From Lysinibacillus sp. BPa_S21 (GTDB lineage Bacteria > Bacillota > Bacilli > Bacillales_A > Planococcaceae): 64,000 nucleotides of DNA. The DNA lies in contig NZ_JALIRS010000001.1 of assembly GCF_023337795.1 (NCBI RefSeq), positions 124,001 to 188,000 on the forward strand, read 5' to 3'. A program made the translations under genes and the position numbers. The stretch's first letter is position 1. Every line of letters begins with the position of its first letter. The notes under the pieces are model-generated. The model did no database searches, was not told the origin of the DNA, and saw nothing but the letters and a program-made list of their open reading frames with translations. Shown here one piece after another: positions 36,759 through 45,467 of the stretch.

Positions 36759-37009
36759 TGATTGCCTCCAAAAAATATTGTATTTGCAATAAAAAATACT
36801 CTATACTATATATTATCAAACAAGAAGGGAAATTTCACTTTATATCTTCATATGGTTTTCTTTTTCAAAGCGTAGTGGTGCAATGGGCGAATTTAGCAGC
36901 GCAATTGACAATTCTACTAATGGAACGGAAAATTCTATCAAAAGATAAAAAGAGTAACTCATCATTGAAGGTTAGGATTATATTTTATATTTTTATGCTA
37001 TTTATATAA
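36759..37009. other. Gene-poor stretch upstream of the MarR gene
   Basis: No supported gene. A rightward frame here has a hydrophobic stretch (QSVVVQWANLAAQLTILLM) that could be the relic of a membrane protein once divergent from marR, cut off near the repeat at 37010. It has no ribosome site. Confidence 0.3.
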
Positions 37010-37281
37010 GTTGATTGGAGTGGAGACTGGGCGACTCCTTGGGGATTAGCGATAGAGGAACGAAGGCTAAAACCATCACATCCTGTGATAACGCCTTCGT
37101 GACCAACATCCTGCTGTTGCTGTCGCTGCGCTTTCGCACAAGCAAAACCCTCTGCTGCCGCTGCGTTAACACTACGCTTTCGCGCAAAAAACATCTGTTG
37201 CCCCGACGCCCCCAGGAAGCTCTGCTCTGTAGCGAAAGCGAAGCGTCAGCTACAAAGCGCCCAGTCGGAACGGAAATCAAC
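37010..37281. repeat. Structured intergenic repeat element with inverted ends
   Basis: Left end GTTGATTGGAGTGGAGACTG and the right end reading CGCCCAGTCGGAACGG then AAATCAAC are imperfect inverted copies, sharing GACTGGGCG. Inside, CGAAGGC (37061-37067) pairs with GCCTTCG (37093-37099) around ATCACA/TGTGAT, and two ACGCTTTCGC-like strings recur. GC content is higher than the flanks. Shorter relatives occur near 562, 13531 and 45366. No open frame with a ribosome site; not an IS with a transposase. Confidence 0.7.
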
Positions 37282-37347
37282 CCTACATTATGTTGATGAG
37301 CCTTAAGAGTTCACCAAATTCAAGTAACAATCAGGAGGAATATAAAA

Positions 37348-37773
37348 ATGAATACGAAACAAATTACAGAGGAACAAGATTTACAAATAGCATTTGCTAT
37401 ACGTCAAAAGGTTTTCATTGAGGAGCAAAAGGTGCCTGAAGAAGAAGAATTTGACGAATTCGACACACTAGATGCGGCATGTGATCATATTCTTGTGTAC
37501 TATAACGATCAACCAGTTGGTACTGGTAGACTTCGAGTTGTTGATGGTTACGGCAAACTAGAGCGAATTTGTTTACTAAAAGACTTTCGTAAATTTGGCC
37601 TTGGTAAAGTCATTATCCAAAAGTTAGAGGAGATTGCACTTGAAAAAGGGTTATCAAATTATAAATTAAATGCTCAATCTTATGCAGAAGGTTTTTACGA
37701 AAAATTAGGCTATAAACGTTCAGGAGAAGAATTTATGGATTGTGGAATCCCACATATTTTAATGAAAAAGTAA
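37348..37773 (+). CDS. GNAT family N-acetyltransferase (YjcF/ElaA-like)
   Basis: 141 residues, one GNAT fold. N-terminal IRQKVFIEEQKVPEEEEFDE is typical of the YjcF/ElaA branch, followed by the acetyl-CoA loop around LLKDFRKFGLGKVIIQ (Gly-x-Gly near residue 82) and the C-terminal AEGFYEKLGYKRSGEEF. Substrate unknown. ATG follows AGGAGGAATAT. Monocistronic, beside the repeat element. Confidence 0.87.
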   Translation: MNTKQITEEQDLQIAFAIRQKVFIEEQKVPEEEEFDEFDTLDAACDHILVYYNDQPVGTGRLRVVDGYGKLERICLLKDFRKFGLGKVIIQKLEEIALEKGLSNYKLNAQSYAEGFYEKLGYKRSGEEFMDCGIPHILMKK

Positions 37774-37879
37774 TTGAGAGAAATATCAGGGAAAAGCTAC
37801 ATCCAAATAATCATCATTATAGCTAAAATTGTAACTTTTTAGGATATGGAAAGTCTACTATTCTAAAAGGGGTGATAAA

Positions 37880-38578
37880 GTGAAGAAATGGGTAGCGCTA
37901 AGCTTTTTCTTAATGTTCCTTGTTGGCTGTCAATCAATACCATTTGGAAGTAGTCAAACAGAAATTGACTGGGTAGATTTTATCAAATGGGACGATAGTG
38001 AATATGACGTTGTTTACGATGGTATATTAGCAGATAAATCCTTAATAGAAAAAGAAATAGGAGAAGTTCAATTTAAAGTAGCCGATAATGTTTCAAATCC
38101 ATCTTATAAGTTAAAAGACGGAGATGCGGCGTTTCATGAAAAGGGAACTAAACTTTATTCTGTTAAAGGAAAAGATGATATTATAGCCGTAAAGGATCAA
38201 TCAGCTATTAATGGTTATCGAATTTATTTTAATAGAGAAAGAACCGATTATAAATGGCACTTTGATCAAGTACCTTTAGATCAAGTAAAAAAGATTGAAC
38301 TATATTCGACAACAGAGGGAAACAAGCAAATAGCTGCTTTTGAGGATGAAACGGAAATAGAAGACTTTTTGGAAATCCTTTCAAATAGTAAGAAGGCTCC
38401 AGCATTTCAACCTAATACTACTACTAGTGATCCAATGATGTACGATATTATTTTATACACGGATGATCCGATTGCTTATAAGTGCAGTATTCAATATGAC
38501 GGAACTACATATTTTTGGTACCCGTCAGATACAGAGATTTTGTCAGGCGACATCCAACGTTTTATTCCCAAAAAATAG
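37880..38578 (+). CDS. Putative lipoprotein of unknown function
   Basis: 232 residues with a lipoprotein signal: MKKWVALSFFLMFLVGC, Cys17 as the lipid-bearing residue. The mature part is acidic and beta-rich and I do not recognise a family; the DWVDFIKWDDSEYDVVYDG opening and a repeated Lys/Asp pattern are the only marks. Surface-attached by inference. GTG at 37880 follows AAAGGGGTGA. A clear terminator ends the gene, shared with the next convergent gene. Confidence 0.75.
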   Translation: MKKWVALSFFLMFLVGCQSIPFGSSQTEIDWVDFIKWDDSEYDVVYDGILADKSLIEKEIGEVQFKVADNVSNPSYKLKDGDAAFHEKGTKLYSVKGKDDIIAVKDQSAINGYRIYFNRERTDYKWHFDQVPLDQVKKIELYSTTEGNKQIAAFEDETEIEDFLEILSNSKKAPAFQPNTTTSDPMMYDIILYTDDPIAYKCSIQYDGTTYFWYPSDTEILSGDIQRFIPKK

Positions 38579-38612
38579 CAAACTAGATCTAAAATTAGTT
38601 TGCTATTTTTGT
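38573..38612. terminator. Bidirectional intrinsic terminator
   Basis: AAATAGCAAACTA (38573-38585) pairs exactly with TAGTTTGCTATTT (38595-38607), T runs both ways. It overlaps the lipoprotein stop. Confidence 0.88.
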
Positions 38613-38613
38613 T

Positions 38614-39378
38614 TTAGTGCAATAGCTCTTTTGTTTTTTCCCATAACGGCTTAATTTCTTCTTTATTCGGCACATTTTCAAATATCCAATTGGATTCATT
38701 GTGGAAGGCGTTCACTAATTTTTTTACTGCCATTTCATGTGTTTCTAGGCTCATACAATTCATGATCTCCATAATCTCATGTAATGGGGAAGTAGGTAAC
38801 GAATTGTATAACGTTTTAAGTCCAAGTAAAGCTCGCTCAGGGCAATATTTATGCAATAGTACTTTAGCGAAGTGTTCTAAACTATTTCGCAGTAAATGAA
38901 CACACCAAATCCCATTTCCACGTTTAGCACTCCAATAATATTGATATAAATACCAGACAGTATCATCTACAGCATCTTTAAATTCGAGTGGAGTTAATGA
39001 CAAAGTTGTATTTTTCTGTTTAACTGTAAGGACTCCATTTGGATCCCATAAGATTTTTATGGCATCTTGGTTACCTATTTTAGAGGGAGTTACGGTAAAT
39101 AAATCGATATGAATCATATCTTCATATACGACTAATAACTGAGGGGCAATAATATAAATGTCATCAACGAATAGTGTTTTTTTATAAGTTTCAATATGTT
39201 GTTTGCGTTTGGGCAAAAATGCTTCGACATTTTCTTCATGAACAACGCAATAAATATCAATATCTGAAAATTCGTCATGTTCCTCTCTAGCTATAGATCC
39301 TCTTAAAAATACCGCTTCGATATATGGATCATCTTTTAGACTTTCGAGTAACACCTCAACAACATGGTCCAAATTCAA
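38614..39378 (-). CDS. Nucleotidyltransferase domain protein (aminoglycoside-adenylyltransferase-like)
   Basis: 254 residues. N-terminal nucleotidyltransferase (pol-beta superfamily) motif: GSIAREEHDEFSDIDIY, i.e. Gly-Ser then Asp-x-Asp, with a third carboxylate later (IDLFTV). The C-terminal half is helical and resembles the substrate domain of streptomycin adenylyltransferase-type enzymes. It may modify an antibiotic or another small molecule; resistance is not demonstrated. ATG at 39378; alone on its transcript. Confidence 0.8.
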   Translation of the reverse strand: MNLDHVVEVLLESLKDDPYIEAVFLRGSIAREEHDEFSDIDIYCVVHEENVEAFLPKRKQHIETYKKTLFVDDIYIIAPQLLVVYEDMIHIDLFTVTPSKIGNQDAIKILWDPNGVLTVKQKNTTLSLTPLEFKDAVDDTVWYLYQYYWSAKRGNGIWCVHLLRNSLEHFAKVLLHKYCPERALLGLKTLYNSLPTSPLHEIMEIMNCMSLETHEMAVKKLVNAFHNESNWIFENVPNKEEIKPLWEKTKELLH

Positions 39379-39396
39379 ATGTATTCACTCCTTATG

Positions 39397-39432
39397 TTAA
39401 AACAGGCTACTCAAAGTATATTTTGAGCAGCC
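39397..39432 (-). terminator. Terminator of the PfkB-family kinase gene
   Basis: GGCTACTCAAA (39404-39414) pairs with TTTGAGCAGCC (39422-39432); read leftward a TGTTTT tract follows. Confidence 0.75.
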
Positions 39433-39485
39433 ATATTTCGTTAGATTTCTTTTAAGCATGATAATTCAAGACCTGGCACCATTTA

Positions 39486-40466
39486 TTAAGCCAAATCCCT
39501 TAGATTATCTTTGAATGGAAATTCTTGCTTGGTAAGGTAAGAGGCAATGGCACCGTGTTTTTCTGTTGAAGCTCCTGCATAGCCATTCGCAAACGTGAGA
39601 AGGGGGGCAGCATGCTGTTCACAAAAGTCTTTTAAATTGGTCGCTGTAATTTGCTTGCTTAGGAGAATCGCTAACAATGCTCCAATAAAGGCGTCACCCG
39701 CTCCAGTTGTATCAATCGCCTGGACTTTGTCAGCAGGAACTTTGACATGAAGTTTTTTAGTATAAAGACGAGCACCTTTTGCTCCACAAGTAATGATAAG
39801 TACCTGAACTTTCCCTTGAAATAAAGAATGGACAGCTGTTTCCTCATCCTCAATCGCTGTTAAAAATAAAAGCTCCTCCTCTGACAATTTCACGATATGA
39901 GCTTCCGGTAAAAATGCCAAAATGGTTTGACGACATGCCATCTCATCATGCCAAAGTGGTAAGCGAACATTTGGATCAAAAGAAACAAGACTACCCGCTT
40001 GATGAGCCTGTTCTATCAACGCCATATGTGCATGTTTCATGGGGCTTTCCACTAAATTAACTGAACAAAAATGAAGAATATCTTGATCAGTTAATAGATT
40101 TGGTGGGAGTTGCTCTTTGTTATACAGTAAATCTGCTGCGTGACGACGATAAAATAAGAAATCCCGGCTACCATCACCTGTCAGTGAAACAAATGCTAAA
40201 CTTGTTTCACCCTCAACAGTTTGAGCAATATAGTTTGTATCGACAGCGACCTTATTTAAAGTTTCTATAAGAAAATCTCCAAAAGCATCCTGACCTACCT
40301 GTGTAATGATGGCCGCTTGTTGTTCAAGCTTTGCACAAGCAGCTGCAACATTAGCAGGAGCCCCCCCAGCATTTTTAGTAAATTGCTCAACGGTAGCTAG
40401 GGAGGCGTTTGGTTCAGAAGGTGTAAAATCAATTAATAATTCACCAATTGCATAAAGTTTACTCAC
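39486..40466 (-). CDS. PfkB family carbohydrate kinase, fructokinase-like
   Basis: 326 residues of the ribokinase fold. N-terminal YAIGELLIDFTP and GGAPANVAAACAKL form the sugar-binding di-glycine region; the C-terminal DTTGAGDAFIGALLA holds the catalytic Asp and the anion hole. FLFYRRHAADLLY favours the fructokinase branch. Phosphorylates a sugar with ATP in the cytosol. Start is GTG at 40466, with AAGGAGG 7 bases upstream; a longer reading to 40517 lacks this. No sugar transporter adjoins, so the sugar is inferred only from family likeness. Confidence 0.87.
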   Translation of the reverse strand: MSKLYAIGELLIDFTPSEPNASLATVEQFTKNAGGAPANVAAACAKLEQQAAIITQVGQDAFGDFLIETLNKVAVDTNYIAQTVEGETSLAFVSLTGDGSRDFLFYRRHAADLLYNKEQLPPNLLTDQDILHFCSVNLVESPMKHAHMALIEQAHQAGSLVSFDPNVRLPLWHDEMACRQTILAFLPEAHIVKLSEEELLFLTAIEDEETAVHSLFQGKVQVLIITCGAKGARLYTKKLHVKVPADKVQAIDTTGAGDAFIGALLAILLSKQITATNLKDFCEQHAAPLLTFANGYAGASTEKHGAIASYLTKQEFPFKDNLRDLA

Positions 40467-40530
40467 GGAAAAACCTCCTTGATATCCATTTCGCCTAGGC
40501 TTAATTGTAGCTGACACAGGACGAGGGTAT

Positions 40531-40625
40531 TTCGTCGCTCAGGTCACCTTGCGCTTAGAATCCGTCGTTCTACAAGGGCGTTCCGTCGTTTAGCTTGACT
40601 TTTCCGTCACAAGTACCTAGACGGA
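40531..40625. repeat. 21-bp periodic repeat, three clear units plus an offset one
   Basis: TCCGTC recurs at 40561, 40582 and 40603, exactly 21 bp apart, with a related unit (TTCGTCGCTCAGG) at 40531. The array overlaps the last codons of the adjacent DMT gene. Confidence 0.7.
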
Positions 40626-41525
40626 GTTTCTAGCTGACGCTTCGCTATCGTTACGAGGCACACGCTTTTTCTTTGGAACGTAAATTGTGTAAAAAATACC
40701 GCCAAAAATTAATACAATACCAACTGTTTGCATGAAGCTCGGTATAAAATCAAGCAACAGCATATCAAGCAATATAGCCACAACCGGGTCAACAAATACT
40801 AAAACAGAAACTAGAATAGTTGATAGGCTACGAATACTATCAAAAAATAAATAATAAACAAATCCTGTATGAATAAAGCCTGTTCCTAAAATATATAGCC
40901 AGTTAGTGGTTGTTAAGCCTTCAAACAGTGAAAAATTAACAAATGGCAATAGTATGATAATTCCGACTGCTGTTTGGATATATGTTAATGCGTAAGAGCT
41001 AAGATTTGTGATTGTTTTACTTGTAAGCATCGTAAACGCGTAAAACAATGCAGACAGCAATGCCCAAATAAAGCCAGATTTCATAAATTCAGAGAGTGAC
41101 ATAAAATTATTTAAGCCAATTATGAACATACTGCCGATAAAACAAGTTACTGTTGCTAGTAGTGCTTGAATAGTCATTTTTTCTTTTAAAAACAATGCCC
41201 CAAAAATTAAAACGAATATGGGTGCTAAATTATAGATAGAAATGGCAATGGAAATCGACATCTCTTCAAAGGCTTTAAATAAAAATACCCAGTTTAAGAC
41301 AATAAAGACACCGCATAAAAGTGTACGTAATATTTCTTTTTTATCCCATTTTTCCGTCTTATGACCACCCGTGATCAGCCACATTCCTCCTAGAAAGAGA
41401 GTAGCACAAATACATCTAATAAATACTAGCTCGATAGCAGGTACGCCGGTATGAACGGTGAAAAATCCAATTGAGCCAAAAAGGGCCATTGAAACAGTTA
41501 GTTTGATAATTGCTGAAATGTTCAT
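40617..41525 (-). CDS. EamA/DMT family transporter
   Basis: 302 residues, about ten hydrophobic helices in two EamA repeats; PKKKRVPRND is a basic cytosolic tail, whose last residues are encoded within repeat-like DNA. A paralogue of the DMT protein at 6607, but not close to it. Substrate unknown. ATG at 41525 follows AGAAGG. Flanked on both sides by 21-bp periodic repeats, which is unusual and may mark the cassette as mobile or recently inserted; this is inference. Confidence 0.85.
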   Translation of the reverse strand: MNISAIIKLTVSMALFGSIGFFTVHTGVPAIELVFIRCICATLFLGGMWLITGGHKTEKWDKKEILRTLLCGVFIVLNWVFLFKAFEEMSISIAISIYNLAPIFVLIFGALFLKEKMTIQALLATVTCFIGSMFIIGLNNFMSLSEFMKSGFIWALLSALFYAFTMLTSKTITNLSSYALTYIQTAVGIIILLPFVNFSLFEGLTTTNWLYILGTGFIHTGFVYYLFFDSIRSLSTILVSVLVFVDPVVAILLDMLLLDFIPSFMQTVGIVLIFGGIFYTIYVPKKKRVPRNDSEASARNSV

Positions 41526-41592
41526 ACAAAACCTTCTTTCTATTTAAATAAATATAATTTTTGATGCTTTTGAAAGTAGGGGAGACTTCACG

Positions 41593-41716
41593 TTATTTCG
41601 CCCCGTTGTAAAAGGACTTTGCTCAGATAGATAAAGAAACTGCTCGGCAAAGAGTGAAATCCGCTCAGCTTGTGAGTCTGAACCTGCTGAGTTAACAGTA
41701 GAATCTACTCAGATAG
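41593..41716. repeat. 21-bp periodic repeat, about six units
   Basis: GCTC-type cores fall at 41600 (GCCC), 41621, 41642, 41663, 41686 and 41707: spacings 21, 21, 21, 23 and 21. Sequence around each core is A-rich then GCTCAGnn, like the array at 61016. Lies upstream of the DMT gene. Confidence 0.75.
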
Positions 41717-41769
41717 AAACCTTCCACCACTCTACAAATCTTTCAATCGCATGATACAAAAATAGACAG

Positions 41770-41804
41770 AGAAAGCCGACAGCGTAGGTCAACTGTCGGC
41801 TTTT
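41770..41804 (-). terminator. Intrinsic terminator of proBA
   Basis: AAAGCCGACAG (41772-41782) pairs with CTGTCGGCTTT (41793-41803), and read leftward is followed by T-rich sequence. Confidence 0.85.
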
Positions 41805-41817
41805 CATGATTCTACAA

Positions 41818-43068
41818 TTATTCTCGGATTTGCCCGTTGCCGTGAATGAAATACTTTGTAGATGTTAAAGCTGGTAAACCCATTGGTCCTCGAGCGTGTA
41901 ATTTTTGCGTACTTATGCCGATTTCTGCACCGTAGCCAAATTCAAAGCCGTCAGTGAAGCGAGTTGAAGCATTGTGATAAACAGCCGCAGCATCCACGCT
42001 ATTTAAGAAGGTATCTGCTATTAACTGATCTTCTGTCATGATGGCTTCAGAGTGGTTCGTACCGTATTTATGAATGTGCTCAATGGCTTCATAAACGTTT
42101 TCCACTATTTTTACGCTTATCTTTAAATCTAAATATTCAGTTGTATAGTCTTCTTCTGTTGCTAGTTGAGCGAAATTAAGAGCTTGACAAACAGATTCAT
42201 CACCGATAACTGTCACACCTGCTTGATGCATAGCACTAAGTAGCTGTTGACCGTGCTCATTAAACCAATCAGGATGAATAAGTAGGCTTTCTGCTGCATT
42301 ACAAACTGAAGGACGCTGTGTTTTAGCATTGATACAAACTTTTTCTGTTTTTTTGTAATCGGCCGTTTGGTCCACATAAATATGACAGTTGCCAGCGCCT
42401 GTTTCTAGTACTGGTACAGTGGCTTCATTTACTACTAAGTCAATAAGTGCCTTTCCGCCACGAGGAATCAAGACATCTAAGTAATCTTTTAAATGGAATA
42501 ATTCTTTAACAGTTTCACGATTTGTATCCTCGATTAATTGTACAGCATCCACAGGAATAGATGTTTTTCTAAGTGCACGATGAATACTTGCCACAAGCGC
42601 TACATTTGAAAATTTGGCAGAAGAGCTGCCGCGTAAAATGACTGCATTGCCTGTTTTCAAAGATAATGTTGCTGCATCTACTGTTACATTAGGTCGTGCC
42701 TCGTAAATCATCCCGATAACGCCAAGTGGCACTAAACGCTTTTCAATGAGTAATCCATTATCTTTGTCAATTCGTTCTAAGAGACTGCCTACTGGATCAT
42801 TTAATTCTACAAGTAAGTGAATAGCGCTTGACATAGCTTCTACTCGTTCTTTATTGAGCATGATGCGATCAAGTGTAGAAGCGGGCATTCCTTGTTGTTC
42901 GCCCAGTGCTAAATCCTTTGCATTTTCTGCAATGATAGTATCTTGGTCGATTAGTAATTGCTCAGCAATTTTCGTGAGAGCCTCATTTTTTTCACAAGTT
43001 GTTTTAATATTTAAAATATAGCTTGCGGCCTTTGCAAGCTTTCCTTTTTGTTGAACCTCACTTGTCAT
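41818..43068 (-). CDS. proA: Glutamate-5-semialdehyde dehydrogenase
   Basis: 416 residues, normal ProA length. Reduces gamma-glutamyl phosphate to glutamate-5-semialdehyde with NADPH, second step of proline synthesis. Conserved KTQRPSVCNAAESLL carries the catalytic Cys; EARPNVTVDAATL and IPRGGKALI are also ProA hallmarks. Starts 12 bases after proB and is co-transcribed with it, under the T-box upstream of proB. Confidence 0.97.
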   Translation of the reverse strand: MTSEVQQKGKLAKAASYILNIKTTCEKNEALTKIAEQLLIDQDTIIAENAKDLALGEQQGMPASTLDRIMLNKERVEAMSSAIHLLVELNDPVGSLLERIDKDNGLLIEKRLVPLGVIGMIYEARPNVTVDAATLSLKTGNAVILRGSSSAKFSNVALVASIHRALRKTSIPVDAVQLIEDTNRETVKELFHLKDYLDVLIPRGGKALIDLVVNEATVPVLETGAGNCHIYVDQTADYKKTEKVCINAKTQRPSVCNAAESLLIHPDWFNEHGQQLLSAMHQAGVTVIGDESVCQALNFAQLATEEDYTTEYLDLKISVKIVENVYEAIEHIHKYGTNHSEAIMTEDQLIADTFLNSVDAAAVYHNASTRFTDGFEFGYGAEIGISTQKLHARGPMGLPALTSTKYFIHGNGQIRE

Positions 43069-43080
43069 GTGAATTCCTCC

Positions 43081-44175
43081 TTAATTTGTTTGAATTTTTA
43101 GCCATTTATCTCGGTGAATAACCTCAATAGGATAGTTCGCTAACTCATCTGTTCGTTTTCCCATCGCATGTGCTAGCTCTAGGGAAGAATATAAAACCTC
43201 ACCTCGGCCAAGTAATCCCTTGTCACTAAAGACCTCGACAACGTCGCCATTTGCGAAGTCACCTTCGACACGGTAAACACCTGCAGGCAACAAGCTTTTC
43301 CCATTTGCTAATAGTGCATGTTCTGCACCGCTATCTATAAAAATTTTACCAGATACTTCCGTGAGTGCAATCCACTGTTTATTATTTGTTAAAACAGCAA
43401 GCGCGTCATGTTCTACATACGTACCATCGCCACGTCCTTCTAAAATGTCGACCAGCTTATTTGCGCCATGACCAGTTCCGATAAACACCTTGACACCTGC
43501 ATTTAAAGCTGCTCGAGCTGCTAATAATTTGGATTCCATACCACCTGTTCCAATTTTCGAGCCAGAACCATCCGCAAAGCCTAGCATCTCATCAGATACC
43601 TCTGTTAAACGATCAATACGTTTGGCATATGGGTTTTTATTTGGATTGGCGTTATACAAGCCATTGATGTCTGTTAAAATAATGAGCTGATCAGCATGAA
43701 CAAGACCACTGACTAGTGCTGATAACATGTCGTTATCTCCAAAGGTTAATTCGCTGACAGATACCGTATCGTTTTCGTTAACGATGGGTAGCATGGAGCG
43801 CTCTAATAATTCCTCAAACGTAGCATAGGCATTTTTATAGCGCTCTTTTTTTGAAAAATCAGTGCGTGTTAATAAAATTTGTGCAGGCACAATATCATAA
43901 ATGCTAAATAAAGCATTGTAGGTTTGAATTAGTAAACTTTGCCCAACTGCCGCCGCTGCCTGTTTACCTTTTACTGTGACTGGACGAGAAGGGTACCCTA
44001 GCTGTTTAAAGCCTGCTGCAACTGCCCCTGAAGAAACAAGCAATACTTCATGACCGTATTTTTTTAATTCAGCTATCGCTTGAACATGGTCCATTAAACG
44101 TATTTTATCAATTTCACCTTTTGCATTTGTTAAGGAGCTACTCCCGATTTTGACGACAATTCTTTTTCTTTCCAT
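43081..44175 (-). CDS. proB: Glutamate 5-kinase
   Basis: 364 residues: amino-acid kinase domain ([31 protein letters not shown] with the catalytic Asp) and C-terminal PUA domain (about residues 280-360). Phosphorylates glutamate, the committed and feedback-regulated step of proline synthesis. ATG at 44175 follows GGAGGTATT. Preceded by a T-box leader with a CCU specifier, so expression rises when uncharged tRNA-Pro accumulates. Confidence 0.97.
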   Translation of the reverse strand: MERKRIVVKIGSSSLTNAKGEIDKIRLMDHVQAIAELKKYGHEVLLVSSGAVAAGFKQLGYPSRPVTVKGKQAAAAVGQSLLIQTYNALFSIYDIVPAQILLTRTDFSKKERYKNAYATFEELLERSMLPIVNENDTVSVSELTFGDNDMLSALVSGLVHADQLIILTDINGLYNANPNKNPYAKRIDRLTEVSDEMLGFADGSGSKIGTGGMESKLLAARAALNAGVKVFIGTGHGANKLVDILEGRGDGTYVEHDALAVLTNNKQWIALTEVSGKIFIDSGAEHALLANGKSLLPAGVYRVEGDFANGDVVEVFSDKGLLGRGEVLYSSLELAHAMGKRTDELANYPIEVIHRDKWLKIQTN

Positions 44176-44215
44176 AGCAATACCTCCAATTTGCCATTAC
44201 ACTTTGTTTTAAATC

Positions 44216-44235
44216 AATTATGCCCCGGCATAATT
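44216..44235. other. 20-bp dyad in the proBA leader, between T-box terminator and proB
   Basis: AATTATGCC and GGCATAATT flank a central CC. It lies downstream of the T-box terminator, so it could fold in the read-through mRNA near the proB start, or be a relic of an intergenic repeat. Confidence 0.45.
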
Positions 44236-44350
44236 CCGTGACATCCGCAAATAGACTAATTTCTATCAGCAGGGGTTTGGTTATCCATTTTTTATCGCCT
44301 ATAGGTGTGGCTGATATATGTAGCTGACGCCTACAAAGAAAATAAAAATA

Positions 44351-44585
44351 AAAAAAACCTTTTCATCCTAATATTTAGGACGAAAAGGTTTGCTTTCCGT
44401 GGTACCACCTACATTGAACATCATTTTGACATTCCACTTTGCTCATAACGCTTGAGACTGCGCCTAGTTTAGCTAGGACGTTTTACGAAGTAGGTTCTTT
44501 AGTCTTTCTTGTACAATGTCTTACAGCCGATGGACATCGCTCTCTGATCAAGCAGTTTCTAGGTACTAATCTTCGCTCGCTTTTA
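44351..44585 (-). promoter_or_regulatory. T-box riboswitch of proBA, proline specifier CCU
   Basis: Read leftward: Stem I begins GCGAGCGAAG near 44580, with AGTA bulge; its return arm carries GAA-CCT-AC with CCT at 44494-44492 as the specifier codon for proline, closing with CTTCGT. The T-box motif GGTGGTACCACG is at about 44410-44399. The terminator stem AACCTTTTCGTCC/GGATGAAAAGGTT with a long T run ends it at about 44351. Uncharged tRNA-Pro would stabilise the antiterminator and turn on proBA. Confidence 0.93.
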
Positions 44586-44770
44586 TAGTATCATCCAAAA
44601 TCTTTGTTGAAAGGAACCACACAATTGGTGGGTGTCCGATTTCTATAAAGAATGCACTACTTTAGCATGTCTGTCAAGCTAATTAGGAATGTTAATAGAA
44701 AGTTTTGAATAAATGAGTAGGTAAAACTGAACAATCGAGAGTAAAGTATGAGGCGGAAACTCCACTTTTT
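44586..44770. other. Upstream of the T-box
   Basis: AT-rich and gene-free; probably carries the proBA promoter on its right side. No clear motif recognised. Confidence 0.35.
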
Positions 44771-45154
44771 TTACTTAAACCACCAGATTGCGACGAATAG
44801 TGGGAGCATCGCTATAACAATGACGAAAAAACTCCATAACATTTGTTTTCCTGAAGACATATTTTTCGGTTTTATACTCATTTGTTCATATAGCTCGTTG
44901 ATGGCATGTTGTTCTTTCGCATAAAGCATGGCTTGAAATTCATCGTAATCTTGAATATAACTCGATGGAGGGCGAGGGCTAAAGCGCAAACTTCGAATGT
45001 CGTCTGTAATCTCTTTTTCACCCATCCAATAAGTAATAACTGGCGCTAAACCTGAAGTTTGTGTAGCGTGTACCTCGATAGCATGTGTTTTCATTTTATA
45101 ATAGACGTTTCCTTGCTCGTCTTCATATTGCGTTACAATATGACTTATTGCCAC
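44771..45154 (-). CDS. Hypothetical membrane-anchored protein
   Basis: 127 residues: an N-terminal soluble part (ISHIVTQYEDEQGNVYYKM) and one C-terminal hydrophobic helix (FFVIVIAMLPLFVAIWWF) that would anchor it by its tail. I do not recognise the family. GTG at 45154 is preferred over a TTG two codons earlier, which lies too close to the AAAGGGG ribosome site. Monocistronic, leftward. Confidence 0.65.
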   Translation of the reverse strand: MAISHIVTQYEDEQGNVYYKMKTHAIEVHATQTSGLAPVITYWMGEKEITDDIRSLRFSPRPPSSYIQDYDEFQAMLYAKEQHAINELYEQMSIKPKNMSSGKQMLWSFFVIVIAMLPLFVAIWWFK

Positions 45155-45467
45155 CGACAAACACCCCTTTCTCTAAAATATACGACTTTTACATGATGAT
45201 AGTTTTCATTATAATGTATTAAAATAGAAAAGTGTTGAAGAGGGCATAATTGATTTTTTTATTTTGTGAAAATTCAGAAATGAATAAGTGGAATATAGTA
45301 TAATAGAAATAAAACATATAATATTGATTATAAAGTATTTGTTCATAATGTAAAAAAGTTAATTGAAATGAAAACTGGACGCTCCTAAGAAAGCGCCCAA
45401 TCGGACAGGAATCCAACTCTACTTGATGGGAGCAATTTCTAAAAATAATAGAAAGAAGGGATAGTAT
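45155..45467. other. Intergenic region between hypothetical and LysE-type genes
   Basis: No gene supported. It contains a short relative of the 37010 repeat at 45366-45425 and a ribosome site GAAAGAAGGGA at 45451-45461 ahead of the LysE-type gene. Confidence 0.5.
45366..45425. repeat. Short derivative of the 37010 repeat element
   Basis: AACTGGACGCTCC then GCGCCCAATCGG, ACAGGAATCCAAC and CTAC match the two ends of the element at 37010-37281 joined together, the interior lost. Confidence 0.65.

Noticed and set aside
36985..37296. Several open frames over the 37010 repeat
   Set aside because: All lie in the repeat, with no ribosome site; Arg/Ala/Ser-rich composition reflects its higher GC.
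45219..45416. Leftward 65-residue frame
   Set aside because: Very Phe/Tyr-rich reading of AT-rich DNA, partly over a repeat relic.
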